From Sesamum alatum (lineage: Eukaryota; Streptophyta; Magnoliopsida; Lamiales; Pedaliaceae): a stretch of 64,000 nucleotides of DNA. Where the stretch lies: assembly GCA_034509735.1 (NCBI GenBank), contig JACGWO010000010.1, positions 5,146,001 to 5,210,000 on the forward strand. Direction: 5' to 3'. A model generated the notes under the pieces. It saw only the letters and a program-made list of their open reading frames with translations. It did no database searches and was not told the origin of the DNA. Of this stretch, positions 43,989 through 56,900 are shown piece after piece; the stretch's first letter is position 1; the number at the start of each line of letters is the position of its first letter. Made by a program: the position numbers and the translations under genes.

Positions 43989-46900
43989 ATGAAGGGTGGT
44001 CAATCTAGTAGACTTTGGGGACGGCCGTCTTCTTTTACTGTGGCTGCTCTTGTTTTCACCACCATATTTTTTTGGTCTTGGGAGAACAACCCACTTCTTA
44101 CCAGTCTATTATCTGCACAAGAGCAGTTCATAATGCACAACCCAGGTAGTTAATTTTATCTAGGTGTTTTACTTTTTGTTACTTTGTAATAGATTTTCAT
44201 CACCACTGAAGGTAATACAAACTAATCCATGTTATTGTGAGTTTGTGACTGGTATATTATGAAGATGTAGATTTGGTATTGAAACTGATTATAGAAAGAG
44301 AACAAGTTGGTAAAAAGAAGGAATTATCATCTAAGAAACAAGGTCTCTAAATGTCAAATGCTACATTTGATGAAGCAAACAGAAAACAGAGATTTTTTCT
44401 AATTTTACAGGTGCATGAGTTACAAGTATCTAACTTGATGCATTTCTTGTAAGAATCAATCCAAGAAAGAGCAATAACTAGGATCGGAGCTTCTTTATTT
44501 TCTACTTCGGATGGAGTTGATTTTGTAATCTTCTTTGCCAAATAGTTCCTGAGGAATTTAAACTTTTAGAGATAAATTTCCGTAATTAAGAAAATATTAA
44601 CTTTTCCTTTTGGCCATTAAGGTAGACACTGCCTCTCCAAGAAAAAGTATGAAAGTTCTACTTCTGATCTTTGCTGCTACGAAGATATTTCTTAAGGTCA
44701 ATATCATTTTGAGGCACTGAGAATCCCATCCCTCCCCCCTCCCTGTGGTTGGGGTAAATCCATCCTATTGCACTACTTCTCAAGAAGCTCTCAGGAAACT
44801 TACTGTTTTAATCTTTATAGATATTTAAGACATTAAAGGACATTTACCTTCCTAGCAATAGTAAAGCGTTCATCTTGCTTTCTTTTTATTACGCAATTTG
44901 ACCTTCTATCCTATCTAATAGTAAATGTTACATCTACTTATTTTTTATTGTTATATGAAAATTAGGTAATCTTTTGTATAAATCTAGCTTAGAATAAAAA
45001 TACTTGAAAGATACTTTACAGGTTTTCTTTTCTGATGAATCAGAGAGACAAGAAGCGCGTTTCACTTCCACAATGTTTTTCCTATTCACTTTTGATGGCG
45101 GTTCCAATATTTTACTTTTATTTTCTCATTCTTTGATAAATGCATTTAGGCGCTGATGACTTTCTCCTAGATAGATACACAGGGTATAGAATACACATCC
45201 AAATTCAGGAAGGGACTTCTGTTTGAATGGCTCACAATGAATAGCACGGCTCCATTCCGAAACTTACAAATCATCTTTGTGAATATCCAAGAAATTTAAG
45301 GACTGGAGATTGGAGAAATTCATATAATCCCCATTTCTTTCTTACATGGTATATTTACCAACCATCTTATAAAATGATGATGGGATGTTACAATGAAAAT
45401 GATATATGACATGGTAAATATAATAGAATTTCTAATCTTTTCATAAAAAGTGAGAATGATACAAAGGTTCTTGCAAAAACGAATGTATCTTTTGACAGTA
45501 TTAGATGATTACATAAAACACTATTTGCTTTATGTCAGAAAAATAAAAAGTAATTCCTATTTGAAGAAAATCTTCCAGTAGCAATTTTGCTTTGTCTTGT
45601 CTCTCTTTTTAATATACAATTAAATTGAGACCTTGTGGCATAGGTTAACTACATGACCATTAATTTCTTTTGAGTATTGCACTGTTTCTAAAGCCATATC
45701 TCTAAGAACAATATATGCACATAACCTTTCAAATATGATCAAATAATAGGGGAAGTTTTAACTACAGTAGATAGAATAAATAAGATTTACATGTTAACTA
45801 GGAGGATAAGCTGTTCTCAGAATGTTTTGAATAATATATTAAGGGGACATGTTAACTCAGGCATGAAGTTCAGATTTACCCCTAAACTCTGCAAGGAAAT
45901 GAGGTTTTCTCTTAACGAGGTGCCAGCCTGTGAAAACAAACATGGTGCGCAGGATTATCATTATGGATAGTAACAATTGATTGTGCACTCTTGTGCTTTC
46001 GCTGCTGTGATCGTAGTACTAGTTGGTATGCACTATCAATCGGATGCCCTTTATGTCTTAGCCCAATAGTGACATGAAACGTTTGCATCCTTGCATGCAT
46101 GATTGGTTGTTCAGTATCCCCTACCCATGCAAATTACTAGTTGGAAAATATTTCTTTGGAGGAATAGTCACATTGGCTTTATACTTTAGAAAAAAGATGT
46201 GCGGAGAAGACTGCTTCTGGCATGGGACTGTCTTTGTGCAATAGAAACCTACTAAGCAAAATTGGGTTTGGTGGGGGAATCTTAAATTTGTTACATTAAA
46301 TTTCTGAGAGTTCTAGGTACTTTTACCAATTTCCTTGCTCAGTTCCATATTGTACTTCAACTCTCCGTAGTTCCTTAATCAGTTTGATGCTTCAAGCTTC
46401 AAAATAAGATGTACTGGTTTCTTGATCTGTGTAATTAGGGAGAACTTTCTACATTCATATGTTTAGGTTTGATGGTTTTTCAGTAATTTGTGATAGTCTA
46501 GGGGCACTCATTTGAAGTCAGTTTTTTATTACAGATCTTTTGGTTGATGATTCTTCCGATTCTTCGATGTTATTAAATCCCAAGGAACACCTAATGGTGG
46601 AAGGTTCAACTTCTCATCTAGCAGACGGTACAGAAGGTAGAGAAGTTCACGAGACTGTAAAACATTCTGACAGTGCTATGGACAGGATGAACATGCTTTC
46701 TACTGAAGATGAGAACAGGGTTTCAGACTCTTCTTCAGAGAAGCAAGGTGTGGTGCTATTTTATTAGTCTTTACTGCCCATCAAAATCTATGCCTTCTCA
46801 GTCCTTATATGTACTGCTTTCTGAATGGAGCGGGCCATATTGAATATTGGTGGTGGATATATGACTATCTAAAATTGGCCATTATTTGAGGGACAAGTCT

Positions 46901-49900
46901 CTGGATGCTAGGTTGTGTAGTGCACTGTACTTCATAGGCCATAAAGTATTTGCGAAGTTCATGGCGATGATATCCTATTGTTTGACATGATTCGTATCAT
47001 CTTTATCGCTAGCATTCTGAAATTGAAAAATCATCTCTCTAATAAACTGCATGAAATATGAATGCGTTACTTTCATTTCGTTTGAAAGTTTGTCTGGAGT
47101 TATATTTTGATTCCCTTGGGAGCAAAGATATATTTATTCTCTAGTACCTGAAGCACTGTTATGACACTATGTTAATGAAAACTGAAGTTTTGAAACAGAA
47201 AGTCGGTTTGCCTCCTCCAAAGGTGACAATTGGTATGGGAGGAAACTTTGGTTATTGCTTTTCTTCTCTGCAAGTTTGAGATAGTATGGTTGCTTTTGCA
47301 TATAATGCATCTGATCTCACTGTCCCACTGCCTTGAATTTGATCTGTGGAAATGTTAGTAAAACTCTGAGAGAGTTAATTATTTTAGTCATAATTTCACT
47401 GAGATTACCTGGATTTGGCATACATTCAAACTTGTTTTTGAAATTTAACATTTTCATATGTCAGTCTATTGTTTACAATCTAATTTGTCAATTTATTCCT
47501 ATTGCAATTGATTTCTTTTTAGTATTGCACTGTTTTTAAAAGCCATATCTAAGAACAATATATGGACATAATTTTTCAAATATGATCAAATAATAGGGGA
47601 AGGTTTAACTACAGTACATAGAGTAAATAAGATTTACATGTTAACTAGGAGGATAAGCTGTTCTCAGAATGTTTTGAATAAATATATTAAGGGGACATGT
47701 TACGTCAGGCAGGAAGTTCAGATTCGCCCCTAAACTAAGCAACGAAATGAGATTTTCTCTTATCGAGGTGCCAACCTGTGAAACAAACATGGTGCACAGG
47801 ATTATCATTATGGTATAGTAACAATCTTGACTGTGCACTCTTGTGCTTTCGCTGCTGCAATCGTGCTACTAGTTGGTATGCATTATCGACTGGTGCCGGT
47901 TATGTCTTAGCCCAATAGTGTCATGAAGTGTTTTCATCCTTCCATGCATGATTTGGTTGTTCAGTATCCCCTACCCATGCAATTTACGTGTGGAAAATAT
48001 TTCTCTGGAGGAATAGTTACATTGGTTTTATTCTTTAGAAAAAAGATGTGCCGAGAAGACGACTTCTCATTTTCATTCTCGTGCAATAAAAAACTACTAA
48101 GCAAACTTGGGTTTGGTGTACCAACCTGTTTGCTTGTGTTTTCATTTCCAGTTTTCAGTTTTTAAAACAGTAACTAAAGTGAAAACATTTTTGTTTATGC
48201 GTATTCTTATTGAAAATATATTGATTTGACACCACATTTCATATAAAACACAATCTCATTAACTAATCCAAACTTATTCTCATTTCACGTGCTAACTTAT
48301 AGAAAATTGAAAATACATATTTTCCATAGTCTAGGAGTTCTAGGTACTTTTACCGAATTCCTTGCTCAGTTCCATATTGTACTTCAACTTCTCCGTAGTT
48401 CCTTAATGATTTTGATGCTTCAAGCTTGAAAGTAAGATATGCCGGTTTCTTGATTTGTGTAATGAGGGAAAACTTTCTACATTCATATGTTAAGGTTTCA
48501 TAGTTTGTCAGTAATTTATAATAGTCTAGGAGCACTCATTTGAAATCAGTTTTTAATTACAGATCTTTTGGTGGATGATCATTCCGATTCTTCAATGTTG
48601 TTAAATCCCAAGGAACAGCTTATGGAGGAAGATTCAATTTCTCATCCAGCAGAAGGTAAAGAAGTTCACGAGACTGTAAAACCTTCTGACAGTGCTATGG
48701 ACACGATGAACATGCTTTCTACTGAAAGAGAAGATGAGAACAGGGTTTCAGCCTCTTCTTCAGAGAAGCAAGGTGTGGTGCTATTTTGTTAATCTTTACT
48801 GCCCATCAAAATCTATACCTTCTCAGTCCTTGTCTTGCTTTCCTAGTGGAGCGGGCCATATTTTCCCCTATGAATGTTGGTGGTGGATATATGACTATCT
48901 GAAGTTGGCCATTATTTGAGGGACAAGTTCTCTGGATGCTAGGTTGTGTGATATAGGCAATAAAGTATTTACCGACTAGAATTGATGAGGGTTGGGGAAG
49001 CTCATACAATGATATCCTATTGTTTGACATGATTCGTATCATCTTCATGGCTAGCATGCTGAAATCACAAAATCCTCTCTCTAATGAAACTGCATGATAT
49101 ATGAATGCGTTACCTTGATTCTATTTGAAAGTTTGTCTGGAGTTATATATTTCGATTCCCTTGGGAGCAAAGATATGTTTATTCTCTAGTAACTGCTGCA
49201 TTGTTACGACACTTTGTTAATGAACACTGAAGTTTTGACACAGAAAGTGGGCATGCCTCCTCCATAGTCTTTTCTTCTCTGCTAATTTTGAGATAGTGTG
49301 GTTGCTTGTTCATATAATGCGTCTGATCTTCACTGCTAAGGGTGGCAGTATCATTGGTAAAAACCCACTGCCTTGAGTTTCATCTGTGGAAATGTTAGTA
49401 AAATTCTGATAGAGTTAATCATTTTAGCCATAATTTCACTGCGACCACCACTGGGGTATACATTCAAACTTGTTTTTGTTTTTTCATGTCAGTCTATTGC
49501 TTACAATCTAATTTGTCGATTTATTTCTATTGCAAATTGATTTATCTTCATGGATTTTTTTTGCTTAATTACTTATTGTTTCTTTTATATCTCTTTTCCC
49601 AATGAATCCATTAAAAAGTTACTATATCTAGCTGTTCGAGCTATATTGTCATAACATCTTTATATTTTTGCACAGCTTGTAATTATGCTAAAGGAAGATG
49701 GGTTGCAGACAGTCGAAGACCATTATATTCTGGGTCTGGATGTAAACAGTGGTTATCGGATATGTGGGCATGTAGACTAACCCAGCGCACTGATTTTTCA
49801 TATGAAGGGTATCGTTGGCAGCCAAGCAATTGTGAGATGCCTGAGTTTCAAGGTGCTGAATTTTTGAGAAAGTATGTGCCTCCTTTAAGCAATTTTGAAT

Positions 49901-51134
49901 CCTTTCGCATTTTGCAAGATTCTTGGCTGCTTTTACTGATGGAAAAAGGTTTCTCTGCCATTCATTTCAAGCTTTTAGGATTGAGATCAAAGTGCAATGT
50001 ACCTCATCTGTGTTTTACTCAAATAAATATCCACCTTTAAACTTAAAGACGTGAATTGTTAATTGTCTGCCTGAACATACATGTCCTCCTTTGAATAAGC
50101 TGTCCTTTAGTTGACTTTCATAATCTTCCATATCTTGTATGAGTGCCATCTAAGCGAAACAGGAAAGTCGATAATACAAGCAAACATTTAGTACTGGAAA
50201 AGTATATGATAAATCAGTCATTTTCAGGTCGTATTGCCAAGTATAGCTGTGTAGATGAAAATTGTTGTTTGATCTTTGTGCCCTAATGTCTGTATATCTC
50301 AGAATGCAGGACAAGACTTTTGCATTCATAGGCGATTCACTGGGAAGACAGCAATTCCAATCTCTTATGTGCATGGTCTCCGGTGGTGAGGAGATGCTGG
50401 AAGTAGAAGATGTGGGTGAGAAATATGGGCTTGCCATACCAGAAGGAGCCCTTCGTCCCGATGGATGGGCATATCATTTTCCTGATACCAATACCACTAT
50501 CTTATTTTACTGGTCCGCAAATCTTTGTGACACAGAGCCGATCAATATCACAGACCCAGCTACTGAATTTGCCATGCATTTGGATCGTCCACCAGCTTTC
50601 CTGAGAAGATTTCTCCCTCAGTTTGATGTGGTGGTTCTCAATACCGGTCATCATTGGAACAGGGTGAAACTCAGGGCAAATCGATGGGTGATGTATGCAA
50701 AAGGAAAGCCAGTCACTGATAGAAGGCTGATCACGATGGGAGGTGCTAAAAATTACACGCTATATAGCATTGCCAGATGGCTTGATTCGCAAATTCCTTT
50801 GTACCCACAGCTGAAAGTTTTTCTCCGAACAATATCACCTAGACACTTCTCTAATGGAGAATGGAACACGGGGGGTAGCTGCGATAACATCTCTCCCTTT
50901 TCATCAAAAAGGAGCGGAGTCTTTAAGGATGAATCGAGCGACCCTGTTGCCGAGGGTGCTGTTAGGGGCACAAAAGTGAAGCTTTTGGATATAACAGCAC
51001 TTTCTGAACTGAGGGACGAGGCTCACATATCGCGCTACAGCATTAAAGCATCAGATGGTATAAACGACTGCTTGCATTGGTGCCTTCCCGGTATTCCTGA
51101 TACATGGAACGAACTAGTTTATGCCCAACTTTAG
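43989..51134 (+). CDS. TBL14: TRICHOME BIREFRINGENCE-LIKE polysaccharide O-acetyltransferase (TBL14 group)
   Basis: Exons 43989-44145, 46535-46747, 48563-48772, 49676-49871 and 50303-51134, with GT-AG borders, sum to 1608 bp: 535 residues in frame. A single membrane anchor (about residues 15-32) makes it a type II Golgi protein. A variable stem follows, built from two homologous exons. The PMR5N/TBL domain starts [18 protein letters not shown] and continues in the last exon with the GDS esterase motif [10 protein letters not shown] and, near the end, the acidic-histidine motif [19 protein letters not shown] proteins transfer acetyl groups to wall polysaccharides such as xylan and mannan; the substrate of this subgroup is not settled. 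The stem exons (213 and 210 bp, both phase 1 to 1) can each be skipped without breaking the frame. Assignment to TBL14 rather than TBL15/16 rests on the neighbouring PMT26-like gene. Confidence 0.92.
45650..47515 (+). repeat. Tandem duplication in TBL gene, unit 1
   Basis: Contains exon 46535-46747 with parts of both flanking introns. It aligns with 47516-49545 from tagtattgcactgttt at the start to gtcagtctattgtttacaat near the end. Confidence 0.85.
47516..49545 (+). repeat. Tandem duplication in TBL gene, unit 2
   Basis: Contains exon 48563-48772. Offset from unit 1 is about 2.03 kb at the exon and about 1.85 kb at the unit start; the difference is mainly an insertion at about 48125-48335. 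Both copies keep splice sites and an open frame. Confidence 0.85.
48188..48320. mobile_element. Dispersed repeat inserted in duplication unit 2
   Basis: Part of a roughly 210-bp segment absent from unit 1. It is the near reverse complement of 21241-21372 in the PMT gene (for example ttgatttgacaccacattt and cacaatctcattaactaatc), identifying it as a mobile repeat. Confidence 0.65.
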
Positions 51135-52394
51135 CTTTCTATTCTCAACTTCTGAGAAAAGGCTTCAACGGTAGCAAAGACGTTGCTGTCTCTAGTATCG
51201 ACCAGTCATTCTCTTTTACCATGGAGAGCTTGCGTCTGGTGTATTCTTTAGGTAAATAGAAATTATTACGACGTAAACCCACAGCTCGTTGTCATGAGTT
51301 ATACGTTATCCAACGAAAATGAGATAGCTGGCCAAGCCAACATCATCGTCAAAGGGAGAAAAGTTGGCAGACTGAAGTTCAGCACAGATATGGCTCTAAT
51401 CCTACGGTACTCAACCTTACAGGATATTTTTTTGTCAATATCATTTATACTACGTAAACGACATTTGTTCTCGAGTAGAATTTACATAGTTGATTCTTTT
51501 TCATGACTACGAGACAAGAGTAGTCGATACGTTCATGAAATTCCAGCCATGAATATGTGAGGGAAGAACTTCAATTCAACAGCATTGTGGATTACCAGTT
51601 GATATATGTGGTTTCACTCAGTTGTACACTTTGTGACAATGAATCTTATGTTTGTCATTCTGCGGTGAAATTGCTACTCATGGGATCACTGTATTAGTCG
51701 TGCTTGTAACTAACACACATTGCACGTTTGTGTGTGAAAAAACAGCAAAAGAAGAAACCAAGTTCAATGGAAAATTGTCCCTCAGGGGACACCCTAACGG
51801 TTTGGGACTCAATCTCATTCTAGAGATCTTGGATTCTAAACTCATTTGGGAGTATGTGTGAGTGGGTGCGTGTACGGGTAAAAAAAAGAAAAAAAGTCCA
51901 ATGGAAAATTTCATTACATTGTGTTTAGATTGATTGATTTGAAAATAGGAATTTTAAAACTTCACTAACAATTCTTTGAAAAATTTATTTGATTTGGCAT
52001 TAGTTTGTGTCTTAAAAAGTTGTCCCTGTGGTGCAAGACCATGCACTCAAGTGTAAATAGGTATGACGATTCATCTTACACACATTGGTTAAGGTCCTTT
52101 GGAAAAAAGTTGAAGTTTGAGTGTTTGAAAAAATTAACTTAATCCCTTTTAAAAGAAATATTAAATTATTATTTACAATTTTAAAAATCTGCAGAAGTTG
52201 GTGGAGAGTTGTTTATAGTTCTGGTTTGAAGTAACTTAATTTAAGTAATTCAAAAGTAGAAATTGTAGAATAAAAATATTATTACAATTTATTTTTAATA
52301 ATAAATTAATAAATATATATTTTAAACACTTGCAAACATCCTATTATTCTACTCTGAGTAATCTTTGAATCACCATATAATGAGATAATTCGAC
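51135..52394. other. TBL 3'UTR and intergenic DNA
   Basis: The first few hundred bases should be the TBL 3'UTR. No further gene: the frames at 51294-51506 and 51652-51861 have no recognisable features. Confidence 0.45.
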
Positions 52395-52920
52395 ATTGGT
52401 GCCCCTAAAAACCAAATCGGCACAAAGAGCCCCAGGCAGCCTAGCTTAAGGACGAAGAATGTTCAGACCCGCACGACAACTGCAGGCCCAAGGTCTTTTA
52501 ACCAAAATAAAGGCTCAACTACAATTTGGTCCAAACTAAAGAGCCCCTACAAACTGCCTAGGTGGCTTCCACGCTAGACCATGTCAGTTGGATGTTCCAC
52601 ATGACCAATGTAGCTTTGGCCACCTCAATGAGGACACATGACGTCTCCGATCAAGAGTAACCTCCAAGCTCTTACATCTCGGTATTTCGACTGTAAAAAG
52701 ATATCACCTCAACTACTTCGACAAAAATCTAGGTACGCTCTTATATATAAAGGACGTCCGTAACTGTGAAACACATCCTTATTCAAATGAGACATCTCTA
52801 TCCCTGAAGAACGCAGGACTCTAGTTTTATCCAAAATGAATCACATAGTCCTTGATTGCATATTAACACAAAATTTGAGAGTTAAAAGTCAATCGGTAGG
52901 TTATTGATTGTTGCAAAGAA
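52395..52920 (+). mobile_element. LTR-like fragment
   Basis: A GC-richer island carrying a TATA-like ttatatataaagg at 52740-52752 and a leader-like stretch with agacatctctatccctga, which resembles the U3/R part of a plant LTR. No partner LTR, primer site or clear TG...CA ends were found. Confidence 0.35.
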
Positions 52921-53229
52921 TTATTCTGTGTGTATAGTACGAGCACACACTAGTTTGATTATGTTATACGAAGGATTTTAAATCATGCAATTTTTATTTT
53001 GAATGATATTTTATGAAATATTTATGAATTTTAAAATTCTTTTGATATCAAAACTTTTTAGCTGAGATCCCCACTAAATAATGCTCAAGAGTCTCTAACT
53101 ATAACGCTATCAAATTGATGGTGTACTTAATTATTTGAAACTATAAAATCCATATGTCAAGTAAGTGAAAAAACATAGTTCGCTAATAATGCCTAGTTTA
53201 ATTAACAAAATTAAGACCCCATAATTTTC

Positions 53230-53815
53230 CTCTAAAAAAAAAATGAAGACCCCATAACTTGATTATGGATTCGACTTGAGTCCCATTAACGTGTATGTAA
53301 TGATCTATTTTAATAATAGTAGTTGATCTATTGAAATAATAATTAGGGTAAATTACAGTCACCCTCTAAGGTTTGATATAATTACAAATATCTCTTTGTT
53401 GTTTGAAAAATTATAAATACCTTATTGAGGTTTGTAATTTTTAACCAAACGCCGAAAACTGACCATTTTGCCCTTGATTTTTTTTGTTGTTAAATTATAG
53501 AAAAATCAGCTGAGGCAAATTGAATTATTATTTCTCCGTGTAAAAAATTTAAAAAATCTCGCCCTGTCCAAAAAAATTTAAAAAATTTTAAAAATCAAAT
53601 AAAATGCATAAGACATTTTGATCAGTTCACCCATAAAAATGGATGAAAATAACTTATTTGTTATACGATTACAAATATATGAAGTATTTATAATTTTTTA
53701 AATAACGAGAAAATATTTATAATTATATCAAATTTCGTGAAAGGTAACTGTAATTTATCGTAATAATTATTGATGAGCCATGCATATTTATATTAATAAT
53801 TATTGAAACTCATAA
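53230..53815 (+). mobile_element. SINE-like sequence split by a MITE
   Basis: The left part (53241-53344: ttgagtcccattaac, taataatagtagttgat) and right part (53769-53815: atttatattaataattattg, aaactcat) together correspond to the uninterrupted sequence at 27545-27690. The interruption is the MITE at 53345-53760 and one copy of its target duplication. Confidence 0.5.
53345..53760. mobile_element. hAT-like MITE, long subfamily, nested in a SINE
   Basis: Begins agggtaaattacagtcaccc and ends aactgtaatttatcg (right tip mutated). A perfect 8-bp duplication, taataatt, lies at 53337-53344 and 53761-53768. The interior matches 38944-39367 and 41366-41795. Confidence 0.82.
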
Positions 53816-53989
53816 AAATATTCTGAAAAGTTGCAGGAGCAAATTTATTGTGCAGAGTAGAGTGAGTGTAAAGACTAAAGCCCCTTTTCGTGTTCTTCTC
53901 CTATAAGGGATTCTTTTCGTCTTCTCTTTCGTAATCATCAAAACGGAGAGAAGGAAAGATAAATCAGAGAGACAAAGAGAAGAAGTAAA

Positions 53990-56900
53990 ATGAGTTTTCA
54001 AGAAATGCGTCCAGTAATCCGGAAAGTGATCGCGGAATGGTCACCGCCGCGGCCGCTGACGAGCCCGCCGGCGCCGTTTCTGTTTCACGTGCATGCTGAT
54101 GGGAATGACCGTTCTGGCCTCCGAGTCATTGCCACCGATTTTCAGTCCAATACCTTTCAGGCCATCAAGTCTCGCCTTCAGCTCGAGGACCTGGTCACTC
54201 ACCCTTTCTTTCACCTTCTCTGTTTCTTCTTTTCAATTTCTAACTTCAAATTATCTTCCCCCAATTTTTTTCTTTTACATTGCTATTATTAAAGTGGTTT
54301 TGTTTTTTTATTTATAATGTTTTTCCCCCCAATGATTCTGCAAGTTACAAGCTTTGAGCACTATGGACTCGAATGATGATGTTTTTTAGGAAATGGCACC
54401 GTAGCGATGCTATTTGTTGAAAAATGGTACTGCAGACGTGTTCTTTTTCTGAAAAATGGTAGTTTTGCAGAAAGGTATATGTCTTCCGGCATAGAGTACA
54501 ATGCTGGAGCGCATGTTTTTTCTGCTCCCTTTTGGTGTTATAGGCTGTCTTAAATTGGCCTTAACGAGGCCAAGCTAGTTAGCGTGCAATTCAGTCTAGC
54601 TCAAGTCGTGGCGACTTCACTTAAAACGAGAAGTTATGATGAATTAATTAGACAACTTTTTGGTTATTGGAAGTAGTATTATTTTTCTTTCATTATCCTT
54701 ATCGTCGTTAATGTTATGTGTTACTTGTAGCATATTTTATGAAATTAGTTTACGAGTAATCTTAAATTGTTATAGTTATGCACGTGACATTGTATAAATA
54801 TTTTGCTTAATGTATTTCATTTCTTCAAAACAAAATGAAAAATATTTTTTTTATTTATTGTAATACATAATAATGATTATTATTGGTGGTAGAATAATAT
54901 TGTTGTTTTACTAAAGTGAATTGTTTCAATTCAATATATATACATACACAGTTATTATCAATAAATCTCTTGTTGTTTTTAATGAAAATAATACTATTGT
55001 TAATTTGGCACTATATTATTAATGATAAAATTATATTAAAAACATAATGAAAAAATAAAGTTTGCAGCCCTGCTCGATAGCTTCCAACATCTTTGTAATG
55101 TTCGAGATCAGCTCGGTGGAGAGCTCGGCAAAAGCTAAGGTTGAGTCAAGACTTAGTGAAGTTGGCCAGCTTGACTATCTTGCACCTGAAGTTGATTATG
55201 ACTTTATACATTAGGTTCACTTTAGGCTCCACAGGTAGCACATGCCGGTCTGTTGTTTCAATGCTCCAACCGAAGAGGTCTCGCTCACATGACGTAGTAA
55301 ATCCTGCTCTCATTTGGATGCCTTCTGTCTTAACACATTCCTGTAATTTGAAATGGATTTATTGTACGAATACAAAAGACTTTGTGAGTATGGATTTCCA
55401 ACGAAGTGATTCCTTATATAGCTAAAATTGTACAACTGAAATGAAAGATTTTGTTCTGTAAGGTGTGTTGTTGTTCATTTAGTATTTCATGGGTTTTGTA
55501 GTTGGAGAGTCTTACCTAGTTGTGTACGGTTACAATAATTGTTTTCACAAGAGATGCAAAAGATGGGAGTTCAGAAGTTGAAATTATTTCTCTAGTCTCA
55601 TTTTTATACTGAAGATCTAGGACCCCTAGTTAACTTTATGGAATTGTAGCTGCTCTTGCACTAAGCAGTATAAATAAGATACATTGTTTCATGTTAGTAC
55701 GATTAGTTAATACTGCTAGTGGATCCAAGTATAACAGTAGAATATGACCTGTGATAGTTGCTAGACGATCTGGATAGTGTGTTGGATTGGTTGCAAATTC
55801 AGAATATTCGACTCCAACTAGAATAAACATTTGGTTTTTGCTTTTGGCATGGTTAAATAGTTCTGCAGCTCTTCATGTTCTAGTCATTGGAATGCTGTTA
55901 TAGATATTATGCGGTATATCTAAAACCAGCAACAGGTAGCGGTAGGTCATGCGGGCGTATTTGGTGTGAGGCACACTACAGGTTACCGCATGTTTGTTGG
56001 AAACAATTCTAGTTCATGGAAAGAGTAAGAAGCATAATATGGTTGCTTGATCCAGTAGGAGATATAACACAAAACACTTAGGGATATGTGCTATTCTCGT
56101 AAGCATTTTAATCCCGTGAAGTAGAATTGTGGTCACAAACCATTTCTATATTTCATGAGAAGGTGAAGCATATTTAAGTTGATTGCCACTTTCTGCTTGA
56201 TAATTATTTTTGTATAAGTTCTTTCTACCATACATGTAAAATGAACGGATCAGATTGCTCATGTTTAGAAAGGCATTGTAGGGGTCGCGCGCTTGTTTTA
56301 TACTTATAACAAGTTATGAACATATAAAGACTGCACTAACTTCAGGGAACTGGTTTAACAAATATAACAGAATAAATTCCAGATGAGTCTTTTAATTGAG
56401 ATTTAAACATTCTTCCGAAGCGTTTATCCAACATGAATGATATGCTTTGGTTTGTTTGATGTAAACCTTCCATATAATGTTATATACTTATGCTTGGCTT
56501 TTGATGCAACTGATCATCTTTTTTTAATTATGTAGAGGGATGATATTGGAATTGGTGGCTCATGGTCTGAATTTGTTAACTATGTCACAACTTCATTGAG
56601 ATCTGGAGATGTGAAGCTTGTTATGGAGGGTTTCTTGGAATCAGGAGGTGATTCAATACTTGTCTTTTTTAATGATATCATCCTAGAGTGTTAAGTTGAA
56701 TCAGGAGAGGACCTGAAATGGACCGCTGAGAAAATGCTGTCCTCTCCTCCCCCTCCTGGTGTTGCTCAATGTTGGTGCACGTATATGTGGTGGCCTGGTG
56801 GCTTGGTGGTTATTGAAGAGACATTGTTGCTAAACTGCATTATAACTTTTTGTTAAATGTGTCTCCTAAATAAGAAAGATGCATGAAGAGGGACGAGAAT

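Noticed and set aside
47923..48165. 80-codon frame in a TBL intron
   Set aside because: Inside the duplicated intron, not preserved in unit 1.
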